Under the pieces are notes generated by a model. The model was not told the DNA's origin and ran no database searches. It saw only the letters and a program-made list of their open reading frames with translations. Position numbers and translations under genes: made by a program. Shown here one piece after another: positions 24,378 through 33,308 of a stretch of DNA of 64,000 nt (the first letter of the stretch is position 1; each line of letters begins with the position of its first letter). Location: positions 176,239 to 240,238 of the forward strand of contig JACKHG010000006.1 in NCBI GenBank assembly GCA_020639115.1, in the 5' to 3' direction. This stretch comes from Phycisphaerales bacterium (GTDB lineage: Bacteria > Planctomycetota > Phycisphaerae > UBA1845).

Positions 24378-25058
24378 TTAGAGCCCGGCGCTGCTCAGGG
24401 CGTCGGTCAGCGCGAGCCGCCGCGCGGTGACCTCGAAGAGAAACTCCAGCACCTCGACATGACGGCGTGCCTCCGCCAGATCGCGCCCCCACGTGTACAG
24501 GCCGTGGCCGCGAATCAGGAAGGCGTGCCGCACCGCGGGATCGCGACGCTCCAGCCGCGGGGCAAGCTCAGCCGCCAGCGCGGCGATGTCCTGCGTGTTT
24601 TCGAAGATCGCGATCTGCGCCGACGTATCGTGCGTCGTGATGCCCGCCAGCCCTTTGAGCATCTCGTAACCGCCGATCGTCAGTTCCCGTTGGGGCGAAT
24701 AGAGATCGGACAGCACCGTGTTCCAGACCGAGTGCGTGTGCAGCACCGCGCCCACCTCGCGGCTGCGGGTGAGCACCACGTGCAACTGCGTCTCCGCCGA
24801 CGGCTTCGGGCCGACCGGGTCCACCGGCTTGCCCTCGTCGCCGACGATTACGAAGTCCTCGTCCGCCAGCGCCCGCTTGTCCCGGCCACTGGCGGTGACC
24901 AGCAGGCGGAGCGGGTCGCGCTCGAGCACCACGCTGTAGTTGCCGCAGGTGCCGAAGGCCCAGCCGTGGTCGTACAGCAGCCGGGCTGTGTCCCGGAGCG
25001 TGCGGGCTGCCGCCCGGCAGTCGGCGGCGGAGAGCGTGCTGCAGATGCCTTCGGCCAT
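24378..25058 (-). CDS. mtnB: Methylthioribulose-1-phosphate dehydratase
   Basis: A 226-residue class II aldolase-fold enzyme. Zinc-site His residues lie in VLHTHSVWNTVLS (HxH) and IRGHGLYTWGRDLAEA. GTCGNYSVVLERDP and SGRDKRAL are usual MtnB regions. It dehydrates 5-methylthioribulose-1-phosphate to the diketo compound used by mtnC. The start at ATG 25058 gives the usual family length; a longer frame upstream lacks protein-like sequence. It is the first gene of the salvage operon; mtnA (isomerase) and the MTA phosphorylase are not in this window. Confidence 0.92.
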   Translation of the reverse strand: MAEGICSTLSAADCRAAARTLRDTARLLYDHGWAFGTCGNYSVVLERDPLRLLVTASGRDKRALADEDFVIVGDEGKPVDPVGPKPSAETQLHVVLTRSREVGAVLHTHSVWNTVLSDLYSPQRELTIGGYEMLKGLAGITTHDTSAQIAIFENTQDIAALAAELAPRLERRDPAVRHAFLIRGHGLYTWGRDLAEARRHVEVLEFLFEVTARRLALTDALSSAGL

Positions 25059-25384
25059 TGGGGACCCTCGATCGCAAGTCCGTCCTGGGCGCAGAACTCC
25101 GCAACGCACGGAATCCCGGTGCCAGTGTAAGCGTGAATTCGAAGCGGCTCGACGGCGCGAATCTCTGCGAACTATAGCTTCCCCGCATCCGATTGTCACT
25201 CGACCGAGGGGGTATCCCGGCACCGGCCGCGTCTGCGGCACCATCCGAGGTGGCCCGTCCGCGGGACGTTCGCGGCGGCGGACGGAAGGCCCAGCGGCAA
25301 ACTGCCGGTTGCACCCGCCCATCTCGAATGACTACCATGGCCGGCGGATTCGATCGGGCACCTGAAAGCCAAGGAGACAGTTCG

Positions 25385-26281
25385 ATGGCCGGCGGAGAAA
25401 AGTTTGTCTGCAGCGCCGCGCTCTGCGCCGTGATTTTCCTCACCGGATGTGCCGGTACGCCGCCGGAATCGACGCCGACGCCGTCGCCCTCGCCGACGCC
25501 GGATGGTAACACCGGTCCGCACCGTCTGACGCTGCGGATGCGCAGCGGCACCGGAACGAGCCGGGGCATGAACGTGCGCGTGCTGGTTTCGAACCAGGTC
25601 TACACGCGGGCGAACGCACCCTACTCCGACGGCACTGTGTCGCGGGGCAGCTTCTCCAACAATGCGGATCCCGATGCCTTCGAGTTCGACATACTTCACG
25701 GCAGCATCGTCACGCTGGTCGCTGTCGAAGCGGAGGGGGGGCTGCCGGCGGCGCTCTCGTACAGCGACATCACCGATCTGATCGATCCCTTCGCCGTGGA
25801 GTTCCTGACCTGGGAGGGCGACGTCGATGCCACGCCCGAGGCGGGCGTCGCCACGTTCACGATGAACGCCGATCGTGACGTCACCGCCGTGTTCGCGCGC
25901 ATGCCGCAGGTGCTGATCCGCAAGTACGACGAGAACAACGTGCAGCTCGCCGGTGGCTGTTTCGACATTGAAGTCGAAGCGGCCCAGCGTCTCGGTCTAC
26001 CCGGCGCCGGCGATCTCAGCGGAACGACCGAGGACGTCTGCTGCTGTATCGTTCGCGACAACGACGCCAACCTGCTCATCGCCGGACAGGTCAAAACAGG
26101 CACGCAAATCACACTCACCGCCAACGACGCCAATATCTGCGACTCAGTAAGCGGCCAGTGCTTCGAGAACTTCGTGGAGTGGCAGGGTTCCGCCGCCCTC
26201 TGCGGCGCGAGCCGCGAATGCATGCTCACCGTGGGCGTGGACGTCGATCTGACCGCGATCTGGCGGGATAACAGCCAGTAG
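25385..26281 (+). CDS. Secreted lipoprotein, unknown function
   Basis: A 298-residue protein: lipoprotein signal with LTGC lipobox at about residue 22, then a Pro/Thr/Ser-rich linker (repeated PTPSP), then beta-rich sequence (LTLRMRSGTGTSRGMNV, TWEGDVDATPEAGVATFTMNADRDVTAVFA). The VTAVF segment and a similar VDLTAIW at the end look like repeats of a Bacterial-repeat-2 type fold. Several Cys pairs in the C-terminal half (CCC, C-x-C) suggest disulfides. AAGGAG lies before ATG 25385. No enzyme motif is seen. Confidence 0.7.
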   Translation: MAGGEKFVCSAALCAVIFLTGCAGTPPESTPTPSPSPTPDGNTGPHRLTLRMRSGTGTSRGMNVRVLVSNQVYTRANAPYSDGTVSRGSFSNNADPDAFEFDILHGSIVTLVAVEAEGGLPAALSYSDITDLIDPFAVEFLTWEGDVDATPEAGVATFTMNADRDVTAVFARMPQVLIRKYDENNVQLAGGCFDIEVEAAQRLGLPGAGDLSGTTEDVCCCIVRDNDANLLIAGQVKTGTQITLTANDANICDSVSGQCFENFVEWQGSAALCGASRECMLTVGVDVDLTAIWRDNSQ

Positions 26282-26526
26282 GCCGGGCCCGCGCAGGAAT
26301 CTTCTGTCAGGAATTTCCTTGCACAACGACCAACCCCACGTGCCGGTGATGGACAACACATCGCCGGGCACACCTGCATGATCGCGGGCTACCTTCGCGA
26401 CCGCAATGTCTGGGGAGGTTGACCACGGAGGCACTGCGCGCTGCCGATGCACTAGCAGCGCGCCGTGCAGCGCCCCCGGGCGGGGCGAATGACTTCACCG
26501 GTTCATACTGCAAAGGAGAGAGGAAA

Positions 26527-28764
26527 GTGTTGAGCAAGACAACTTGCCGAAAGGGTGGCTGCGCGCGCACATTCTGCCTGGGACTCGTCGGCGCCGCACT
26601 CACCGCAGGTCTCGCGACGAGTGCCCGGGCCGGCGACTGGCCGCTGCACAGCTACGACGTGAACAACTCGAACTACAACCCGGATGAGTCGGAGTTCAAC
26701 GGTTACAGCGCCCGCTTCCTGCGCCGCGCCTGGGAGACGTTCAACGACAATACGCTCGTGGCCGATCCGCCGCCGACCAGTTTCGGACTCGAGGCCGCAC
26801 TGGGCCTGAGTTTCCCATCGCCGGTCGTCGGCGTCGTCGCCTCGCCGATCGTGCGCGACGGAACGATCTATTACGTGGACGCGCTCGGCACGCTCTTCGC
26901 CCGCGACGCCCGCACCGGGCTCATCCTCAATCCCGCTGCCCACTGGACGACAACCTTGGTGGATCCCGATTTCGACAACGCTCCCGCGCCCCCGGCGCCG
27001 GACCTCTACTACACCGCGCCGATCGTCACCGACACGCACGTCTGGCTGATCGGGTCCTTCTACGGTCGCGTGCACCTCATCGAGCGCAGCGGCGGTGCGG
27101 AGGTCGATTTCAACCCCGCGACCCCGGAGGTGGATCCATTCCAACTCGTGCCCGATCGCCTGCTCTCGTCGGTGCTCGGCGACCCGGCGATCATCGAGAC
27201 CGGTTCGAGCACGCTGCTCATCGCGAGCGTGAACGTCATCGTCAACGATGCGCTGCTCCAGCAGGGCGAAACGGGCCTTTCGATCGCCTACGACGTTACG
27301 GATCCCACGCATCCGGTCGAGGTCTGGCGCACGCCGACCATCGACACCGATCCAGCGACCAGCATGCCCTACGGGACCGGCGTATCCGCCGGCGCGGGCC
27401 TGGCCGTCGACGCCGGCCGCGGGCTGATCCTCGGCGGCACCGGGCAGAATACCTCGTCACCGTATGATGGATATCCCGACCCCGCGCTGGCTCCCGCCGG
27501 CTACGTCGATCGCGGCGACTCGCTCTACGCCATCGACTACGCCTCGGGCGCCTTCGTCTGGACCAGCCAGTTCCATGTCGGCGACGTGTTCGACATGAAC
27601 AACCCGGTATCGACCGGACCGAATCAACCGACTGGACCGCGCGACGCCGATGTGCTCTTCCCTCCGGTGCTCTACCGGACCCGCGTGCACGGCCACTGGC
27701 GCGACCTCGCCGGTGACGGCAGCAAGGGCGGCCTGTTCCGCGTCGTCGATCGCGACACGGGTGAAACCGTCTGGCAGCGGCAGATCAGCCAGCCTACCGG
27801 CATCGGCGGCATCCAGGGCGGGGCAGCCGTCGCCCACGGCGTCGTTTTCGTGGCGGGCTTCGAGGGCATCGACGACGGCTTCTCCGACGCGCAGTTCGGA
27901 ACGTCGCTCGATACTGGTTTATTTCCCAATGCCTTCTTCGCCACGTTCAGCCCCGCATTCTGGGCCGATGTGGAGGATACCGCGCCCGATGGCGATCCCG
28001 CGACGGGCATGCGCGTGAAGGTCTATGCCTTGGACGGTGCGACCGGCCGCTCACTTTGGCATTTCCCCAGCGGCATCGACTACGCCGAGCTTCCCGCCGG
28101 GGCTGCGCTGCGCCACGTCTCCGTCGCCGGCAGCGCCGTGTTCGTGACGACCTCCTCGGGCCGGCTCTACGTGCTCAGCGCCTACAACGGGCGGCAGTTG
28201 TTCACCGATCAGACGCCCGATCTCAACGCCGTCTTCGATCTGGGGCTGGGCAAGCCGCACCACGCGAGCATGAACAGTGGGGCGATCATCGCCGACGGCA
28301 TGGTGTACGTGCCGTACGGGGCGCAGAACAACCCCTCGGGCGGCATCATCGCCTACGCCATCAACCACGCGCCACAGGCGCATCGCGATCGGGCCAGCGT
28401 CCGGCGCGGCGCGACAACTGTGATCGACGCCCTCGCCAACGACGCCGATCCCGACGGCGACCGCCTCGCGTTCTCCCGCGTGGCGGGCCGGTCCATCGAC
28501 ATGACCGACGGCGCGCCCGATGAGATCACGACGTTTTTCGGGACCATCCGCGTATTCAATCCCGGCGACGATCCCGCGGACCCGCAGGCGGCCTACCTCG
28601 AGTACACGCCGTCGCGCTGGCATCCGCGTCACTGGTTCGTCGTGTACAGCGTGGAGGACCTCGCCCCGAACCGCGTCGTCAACGGAGTCGAAACGAGCGA
28701 GCCGAATCCTACGCACGTCCCACGCGAGGATGCCACCTGGGTCGAAGTGACGCTCGAGCGCTGA
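26527..28764 (+). CDS. Secreted PQQ-type beta-propeller protein with cadherin-like tail
   Basis: A 745-residue protein with a signal peptide (about residues 1-35, ending SARAGDWP). Repeated W-x-x-x...G...YAID/VYALDG units (SLYAIDYASGAFVWTSQ; VYALDGATGRSLWHFPSG; LYVLSAYNGRQLF) mark an outer-membrane-assembly or PQQ-dehydrogenase style propeller; catalytic PQQ-dehydrogenase residues were not checked. The tail (ANDADPDGDRLAF) is a cadherin/Ig-like domain common in planctomycete surface proteins. Start GTG 26527 has AAGGAGAG 8 nt upstream; TTG 26530 is possible. Ligand unknown. Confidence 0.75.
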   Translation: MLSKTTCRKGGCARTFCLGLVGAALTAGLATSARAGDWPLHSYDVNNSNYNPDESEFNGYSARFLRRAWETFNDNTLVADPPPTSFGLEAALGLSFPSPVVGVVASPIVRDGTIYYVDALGTLFARDARTGLILNPAAHWTTTLVDPDFDNAPAPPAPDLYYTAPIVTDTHVWLIGSFYGRVHLIERSGGAEVDFNPATPEVDPFQLVPDRLLSSVLGDPAIIETGSSTLLIASVNVIVNDALLQQGETGLSIAYDVTDPTHPVEVWRTPTIDTDPATSMPYGTGVSAGAGLAVDAGRGLILGGTGQNTSSPYDGYPDPALAPAGYVDRGDSLYAIDYASGAFVWTSQFHVGDVFDMNNPVSTGPNQPTGPRDADVLFPPVLYRTRVHGHWRDLAGDGSKGGLFRVVDRDTGETVWQRQISQPTGIGGIQGGAAVAHGVVFVAGFEGIDDGFSDAQFGTSLDTGLFPNAFFATFSPAFWADVEDTAPDGDPATGMRVKVYALDGATGRSLWHFPSGIDYAELPAGAALRHVSVAGSAVFVTTSSGRLYVLSAYNGRQLFTDQTPDLNAVFDLGLGKPHHASMNSGAIIADGMVYVPYGAQNNPSGGIIAYAINHAPQAHRDRASVRRGATTVIDALANDADPDGDRLAFSRVAGRSIDMTDGAPDEITTFFGTIRVFNPGDDPADPQAAYLEYTPSRWHPRHWFVVYSVEDLAPNRVVNGVETSEPNPTHVPREDATWVEVTLER

Positions 28765-28899
28765 TTGCACTGACCCGAACGAGAGAGGGAGCCAGTAGGG
28801 CAGTGCCCACCTGGCCGTGGGTGACGGCGCGCAACATTGGTGCCGTCACCTGCGGCCGAACGCTGCGCCACGTCCGATACGGGAATTTGCAGGATCCAC

Positions 28900-28927
28900 T
28901 TGCTTTTTCGCTCATCCGGTACATAAT
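28900..28927 (+). promoter_or_regulatory. Sigma-70-like promoter
   Basis: TTGCTT at 28900-28905 and CATAAT at 28922-28927, 16 nt apart, resemble -35/-10 elements. They lie upstream of the leader ORF and the RbfA-like/RtcB genes. Found by eye only; no start site is known. The rest of 28765-29171 shows no larger gene. Confidence 0.4.
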
Positions 28928-28989
28928 GACCTTGTGATCGCTGCTCAACCGGTCACCGCGTGCTTTTTGGGCGGAAAGGAGGCTTCGCG

Positions 28990-29049
28990 ATGCATAACCT
29001 TGAATCCACGTCGATCGCGGGGTCTCTCTGCGCCGCCTGCGCCCGCTGA
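28990..29049 (+). CDS. Possible 19-residue leader peptide
   Basis: ATG 28990 is preceded by an excellent SD (GGAAAGGAGG, 28973-28982) and opens a 19-codon frame ending ...LCAACAR. It lies between the putative promoter at 28900 and the RbfA-like gene at 29172. The strong SD before such a short frame suggests a translated leader regulating the downstream genes, but it could be coincidence. There is no homology evidence. Confidence 0.3.
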   Translation: MHNLESTSIAGSLCAACAR

Positions 29050-29171
29050 CGCTCGTCCGCGCGGTTCTTCGCCCATCAGAGATTTTCCCACCTGATATCT
29101 GCATCGTTCGTTTGCTGATTTCTGGTTAGCCGGCTGCTGCGCGCTGTCGCAGCGCCACCCGAGGAGTCTCT

Positions 29172-29588
29172 ATGAATTCGCGTAAGCGAAAGGAGGAGAT
29201 GCTGCGCGCCCTCTGCGCGAACTGGCATCCCGACGACGGCGTCGATCCGCGCGAGGACAAGCGGCGCGACGAACACAACCTGGAAAAACCCGATCGCAAG
29301 CTGCACCAGCTCTGCCGCCAGGCCCAGCGGGCGCTGCAGCTCGCCCTCGACGAGCTGCCCAACGCTGCGGCGCTGGGCCTCACCCTGCGCGACGTCGTGC
29401 CGGCGCCGAACGCGGGCCGGCTGTGCGCGCTCGTCTCCGTACCCACACCCGCGTTGCGCGCGGAGGCCATCGCCCAGCTGAACCAGCGCGCCGGCCGGCT
29501 GCGCACCGACGTAGCCGCTGCCGTGTCCCGCCGCCGGGCCCCGGAGCTTTCATTTCAAGTCGTGATCGCGGAGGGCGACCATGAGTGA
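29172..29588 (+). CDS. RbfA-like small protein linked to RtcB
   Basis: A 138-residue basic protein. The order KRKEEMLRALCANWHPDDG, DRKLHQLCRQAQRALQLAL, LGLTLRDVVPAPNAGRLCALV and a final VVIAEGDHE is reminiscent of the KH-like ribosome-binding factor A (helix, two strands, helix, strand), though not canonical RbfA. A GAGGAG SD precedes the ATG. It overlaps the RtcB start by 8 nt, so both are translated together. Likely an RNA or ribosome-binding partner of the RtcB homologue; family placement is tentative. Confidence 0.55.
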   Translation: MNSRKRKEEMLRALCANWHPDDGVDPREDKRRDEHNLEKPDRKLHQLCRQAQRALQLALDELPNAAALGLTLRDVVPAPNAGRLCALVSVPTPALRAEAIAQLNQRAGRLRTDVAAAVSRRRAPELSFQVVIAEGDHE

Positions 29589-30717
29589 TTCACCGCACAT
29601 CGCAACCTGGACCGCAGAACCGCTCGCACCCGCGGTCAAGCAGGGGCTCGAACGCGTCAGCCGCGCACCCGGCGTGGTCCGCATCGCCGTCATGCCGGAC
29701 GTGCATCCAGCCGCCGGGGTGAACAACGGCTGCGTCATCGCCACGCGCAAGCTGATCTACCCAGCCGCGGTCGGCGGCGACATCGGCTGCGGCTTTGCCA
29801 CCGTGGCGCTCAACGGCCCCGCAGGCGAGCTGGCCCGGCGTCCCGCGGCGGAGGCGGTGCTGGCGGCTCTTCCGCGCGTCGTGCCCGTCATGCGCCACCG
29901 GCGCCGCGACGATCCGCCGGAACTCGCCGGCGCATTGGCTGCGGACAATCTCAGCGCGCCGCAGCTCGCAGCCTTCGCAGCCCGGGACGGCCGCCTCGAA
30001 CTGGGCACGCTCGGCCGGGGCAATCACTTTCTGGAATTCCAGCAGGACGAAACGGGGCGGATGTGGCTGATGGTGCACTCCGGCTCGCGGGCGATGGGGC
30101 AACACATCACCAACCACCATCGACGGACTGCCACGCCAGCCGGCGGCGGACTCGCCTGGCTGGACGCGGACGACCCGGCAGGGCAGGCGTACCTCCGCGA
30201 CGCGGCGTGGGCCCGCGCCTACGCAGCCGAGAGCCGCCGGCGCATGCTGCACGCAGCCGCCGAAGTCGCCGGCGACATCGTCGGCACCACGCCCGACTGG
30301 TCCACGCTGCTCAACACCGATCACAACCACGTACAGGCGGAAGACCACGATGGCCAGTCGGTGTACGTCCATCGCAAGGGCGCCAACACCGCGGACTGCG
30401 ACGCACCCAACGTGATCCCCGGCTCGATGGCCTCCCACACCTTCCACGTCGCCGGCCGCGGCGCACCCGACGCCCTCAGGTCCAGTTCGCACGGTGCTGG
30501 CCGCCGCATCAGCCGCGGGGCCGCCCGCCACCGCCTGCGCCGCACCGACGTCACCCGCGAACTCGCCGGCGTCTGGGTCGACCCCGCCATCGTGCCCCGC
30601 CTGACCGACGAGGCCCCCTCCGCCTACAAGGACCTCGACGCCGTCATGCGCGCCCAGCACGACCTCGTCCGCATCGTACGCCGCGTGAGGCCTGTTCTCG
30701 TGTACAAGGGAGTTTGA
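29581..30717 (+). CDS. rtcB: RtcB-family RNA ligase
   Basis: A 378-residue RtcB homologue, shorter than many. Metal and GMP-site motifs are intact: MPDVHPAAG; GGDIGCGFA (Asp67 and Cys70); GRGNHFLEF (His149); MVHSGSR (His166); DHNHVQAEDHDG (His); VIPGSMASHTFHVAG; and SSSHGAGRRISR, whose His304 would be the guanylated residue. RtcB joins 2',3'-cyclic phosphate or 3'-phosphate RNA ends to 5'-OH ends using GTP and Mn. It is preceded by an overlapping RbfA-like gene, suggesting action on ribosomal RNA or on damaged RNA; the target is inference. Confidence 0.9.
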   Translation: MSDSPHIATWTAEPLAPAVKQGLERVSRAPGVVRIAVMPDVHPAAGVNNGCVIATRKLIYPAAVGGDIGCGFATVALNGPAGELARRPAAEAVLAALPRVVPVMRHRRRDDPPELAGALAADNLSAPQLAAFAARDGRLELGTLGRGNHFLEFQQDETGRMWLMVHSGSRAMGQHITNHHRRTATPAGGGLAWLDADDPAGQAYLRDAAWARAYAAESRRRMLHAAAEVAGDIVGTTPDWSTLLNTDHNHVQAEDHDGQSVYVHRKGANTADCDAPNVIPGSMASHTFHVAGRGAPDALRSSSHGAGRRISRGAARHRLRRTDVTRELAGVWVDPAIVPRLTDEAPSAYKDLDAVMRAQHDLVRIVRRVRPVLVYKGV

Positions 30718-30853
30718 GCTGACACGAGGAGGCTACGGGCAATACGAACGCTCGGGGGGCAGATGTAAGCGCGTATATTGCTCGCATCAGGCTTGCGCGA
30801 TGTGCGGTGGACCGTACGGGCAGCACAGACGCGAAATTGCATGGGACGTGATT

Positions 30854-31696
30854 TCAGAGGTCGTGGGTGCGACGCAGTTCAGTGAGGTCGTCGTCGAGGT
30901 CGTCGAACATGCGCTGCGTGTAGATTCTGGCGATCAGTCCACGATTCTGCATATCAACAAGTTTGCGAAGATCGTTGATACGCTGGCTCCACGTCGTGCC
31001 GTCGGTCACCAGTAGCAGGTGTGTGTCGTGCCGCTTCTGTTCAGCGATCCTCGCGATATCGCCGAGGATGTCGGTCTGCTTGCTGCCCGTCGCGCCGTAC
31101 GCTTTCACCTCGATGAGGATCGCCGGGTCCTCCTTCGACGGTATTGCAAAATCGGCCTTTTCTGTGCTCCTTCCCGATGCTCCAACAAACCGGCATCGTT
31201 TATCGAAGCCCACATCCGAAAAGACCTTGTTCACAATCTGCTCTGTCCCGTCCTCCAATCGTCTTCCGCGCGCTTGGCCCTTGATCGCACTGCCGCGCCC
31301 ACTTTTTAGACGTTCTAGGAGTATGTCCTGCCATGACACCGGGGTTTCGATTAGTCGTTTAAGGTGGGCGAAGTATCCAAGGGAGGCAATTGCTCCAACA
31401 TACTCGGCGCCAGCCGCCTTGAAACGCTTGATTCCGATGCCTCCCGCTCCCAGGATGTTTCGGAGTGCGAGCGTGAATTCGTCCTTTGACATATCAAGGA
31501 CTAGACGGACGACTGTCCAGCCAGCTTGGAAATCTTGCTCCAACAACGCGCGCAGGCCGCTCGGCCCATCGGGGGCTCTGTCTGCAAGATGTCCAAGAGC
31601 CTGCGCCACAAGCCTGGCGTGATCATCGAGCCAGGATGCATCAATGGCCGAGAGCGTGGCAAGCAAACCTTCAACTGTTTGGCGTTGTCGTTTCAT
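30854..31696 (-). CDS. Type II restriction endonuclease (DpnII/MboI-like)
   Basis: A 280-residue protein. The nuclease core is in the last third: KADFAIPSKEDPAILIEVKAYG gives a D-x(11)-E-x-K pattern of the PD-(D/E)xK fold, followed by GSKQTDILGDIARI, TDGTTWSQRINDLRK and QNRGLIARIYT. These segments look like DpnII/MboI-type enzymes, which cut GATC, but the specificity is not proven. The ATG follows the methyltransferase stop with no gap (TAG ATG), so it is translated after the protective gene. The region is less GC-rich than its surroundings. Confidence 0.8.
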   Translation of the reverse strand: MKRQRQTVEGLLATLSAIDASWLDDHARLVAQALGHLADRAPDGPSGLRALLEQDFQAGWTVVRLVLDMSKDEFTLALRNILGAGGIGIKRFKAAGAEYVGAIASLGYFAHLKRLIETPVSWQDILLERLKSGRGSAIKGQARGRRLEDGTEQIVNKVFSDVGFDKRCRFVGASGRSTEKADFAIPSKEDPAILIEVKAYGATGSKQTDILGDIARIAEQKRHDTHLLLVTDGTTWSQRINDLRKLVDMQNRGLIARIYTQRMFDDLDDDLTELRRTHDL

Positions 31697-32767
31697 CTAC
31701 GCCCCGACGATGAGGTATTCGGTTACGTTGTTGCGCACGGCTGCTCGATGGGTTCCGAAGTGGTAGCGATGAGGTCGCTTGTGAACGGTTACGCGCCGCT
31801 TGTGGGCTCGGAGTTGGCTGACCAGACAGTCCAGATCTGGAAAGCCGTTGGAAGAGTAGGAAAGCACAATCGTGCTGGCCGAGAACATCGCGAAAAGATT
31901 CTCGAAAGCCGCAACAGCCGTTCGGCGATAGGAGAAGGGCGTGAAGTGTTTGGGGATTTTCTTGACGCGCGTTTCCTGCATGATGTCCATGTTTTTCCAG
32001 TAGCACGAAAGACCTTCGAGGAAGTGGTAACGCTTTACGTAGCAGTTGTCGTCGGCACGCGGGACGTACGGCGGGTCGAGGTAGACGAGATCGTACCCTC
32101 TCGGATCCAATGCAAACACATCGCCACAGATGGCACTGTTTGCCCTCCCATTGTCGAACACGGCGCAATTGTAGACCTCAACCTGCTCGACAAAATGGTC
32201 CCGTAGCCCGAGGCGAAGGTCACGTCGTCCGTCTTTGTACCGCGTTGGGTCCCCCGCAACGGTGAACACACCGCGAGGCTGACGCTTGGCGCATGACCGT
32301 ATCATGCCGGCGATGGCCAGGGCACGCTTATGGGGACTGTGGAGCTTGGGCACATTCGCCCACACGCGGTCCAGAAAGCGCAAATCCTCACGTGTGAAGA
32401 AGACGTCTGCAAAGGTGGACTCGATGAACCGTTTTTGTGTCGGATCGTACGCGAGGAGGAATTCAACATCTCGCCGATCAAGCGTGATTCCCGGGTTCGC
32501 GATGGTGGCAGTTGCGACGACCGAACAAAACTGCAGTAGGTCATTCGCCACGACCTGCTTGCCCATCGCCTTGAGTAAGTAGGCGACACAACCCGAGCCC
32601 GAGAAGGCATCCAGGGCGGTATCGAAGTCAAGCGGGGCCAGCACCTCGTAAATCCAGGGAAGCAGGCGGTACTTGCTGCCCATGAAGCGCAGCTGTGGGT
32701 AGGCGCGGACGCTTTCTGGAAACGTCCACCCACTGTCGAAAGTTAGTTGCTTTGGTTGTGTAGCCAT
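31697..32767 (-). CDS. DNA adenine methyltransferase, D12 class
   Basis: A 356-residue N6-adenine methyltransferase of the Dam/D12 group. The order of motifs is PQLRFMGSKYRLLPWI (motif X), ALDAFSGSGCVAYLL (FxGxG, motif I, AdoMet), YDLVYLDPPYVPR (DPPY, motif IV) and a late VLSYSSNG. It methylates the adenine in the site cut by the partner nuclease, probably GATC. ATG 32767 has AAGGTGG just upstream. It sits about 160 nt from tRNA-Glu with visibly lower GC, suggesting acquisition of the R-M pair by transfer. Confidence 0.88.
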   Translation of the reverse strand: MATQPKQLTFDSGWTFPESVRAYPQLRFMGSKYRLLPWIYEVLAPLDFDTALDAFSGSGCVAYLLKAMGKQVVANDLLQFCSVVATATIANPGITLDRRDVEFLLAYDPTQKRFIESTFADVFFTREDLRFLDRVWANVPKLHSPHKRALAIAGMIRSCAKRQPRGVFTVAGDPTRYKDGRRDLRLGLRDHFVEQVEVYNCAVFDNGRANSAICGDVFALDPRGYDLVYLDPPYVPRADDNCYVKRYHFLEGLSCYWKNMDIMQETRVKKIPKHFTPFSYRRTAVAAFENLFAMFSASTIVLSYSSNGFPDLDCLVSQLRAHKRRVTVHKRPHRYHFGTHRAAVRNNVTEYLIVGA

Positions 32768-32891
32768 GGGAGTCCACCTTGACCGCGCTGCCATGCTAGC
32801 GCGTTTCGCCGATGCTCACAAGCGTCACGGAAGGGAAACGGAGAGGTGGTCGTAGGTCGGAATACAGACACGGGCTGTAATTTAACAGAGC

Positions 32892-32923
32892 GACGCCCAC
32901 CGCATTGGGCTGCGGTGGGCGTC
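32892..32923 (-). terminator. Hairpin after tRNA-Glu
   Basis: Perfect 13-bp inverted repeat (32892-32904 with 32911-32923; arm GACGCCCACCGCA, 6-nt loop) six nt beyond the tRNA 3' end on the minus strand, followed by a weak T-containing stretch. Likely ends the tRNA transcript. Confidence 0.65.
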
Positions 32924-32929
32924 GTGAAC

Positions 32930-33002
32930 TACCCCCAAGGGGACTCGAACCCCTGTCTCCAGGATGAGAACCTGATATCCTAGGCCGCTAGACGATGGGG
33001 GC
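32930..33002 (-). tRNA. tRNA-Glu (anticodon CTC)
   Basis: A 73-nt cloverleaf. Acceptor arm GCCCCCA/TGGGGGT, D-arm with GTCTAGCGGCC, anticodon stem TCAGG/CCTGG with loop TTCTCAT (anticodon CTC, reads GAG), and T-arm AGGGG-TTCGAGT-CCCCT. CCA is not encoded. Discriminator A73 is as usual for tRNA-Glu. The R-M pair lies just beyond its 3' side. Confidence 0.95.
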
Positions 33003-33308
33003 CTTGATCCTCGGTGCGATGCCCAGCCTGCGGACACCGCTCCGTAGATTAACGCCGGAGGATACGAAACATCGGCGTTTTCGTCAACGCCGGGCCGGGC
33101 ATTCGGAACCGGGGCCAGAAGGGCACAAACGTAGGCAGCCGGCGGGCAACCCTCACGCCTTCACCCCCGATCGAAAGCGCTTCGAGCATACCCACCGGCT
33201 GCACCTGACAGCCTAAGTTATAAATCCGCCTCGCGTCTTCTCGGCCCCCAAGCCCAAGGCGGCCGGGGCAGAATGGGCACCGGGCAACGCCCGGGCAGCG
33301 CGCGGCGA
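33003..33308. other. Intergenic stretch, small hairpin only
   Basis: About 300 nt between the tRNA and the next gene, with no protein-like frame. A 6-bp GC hairpin (CCGGGC/GCCCGG, 33280-33294) could end the minus-strand transcript of the 33309-33794 gene. Confidence 0.4.

Noticed and set aside
30854..33002. R-M pair as part of an integrative element in tRNA-Glu
   Set aside because: No integrase and no duplicated tRNA 3' end could be found; only GC and position suggest transfer.
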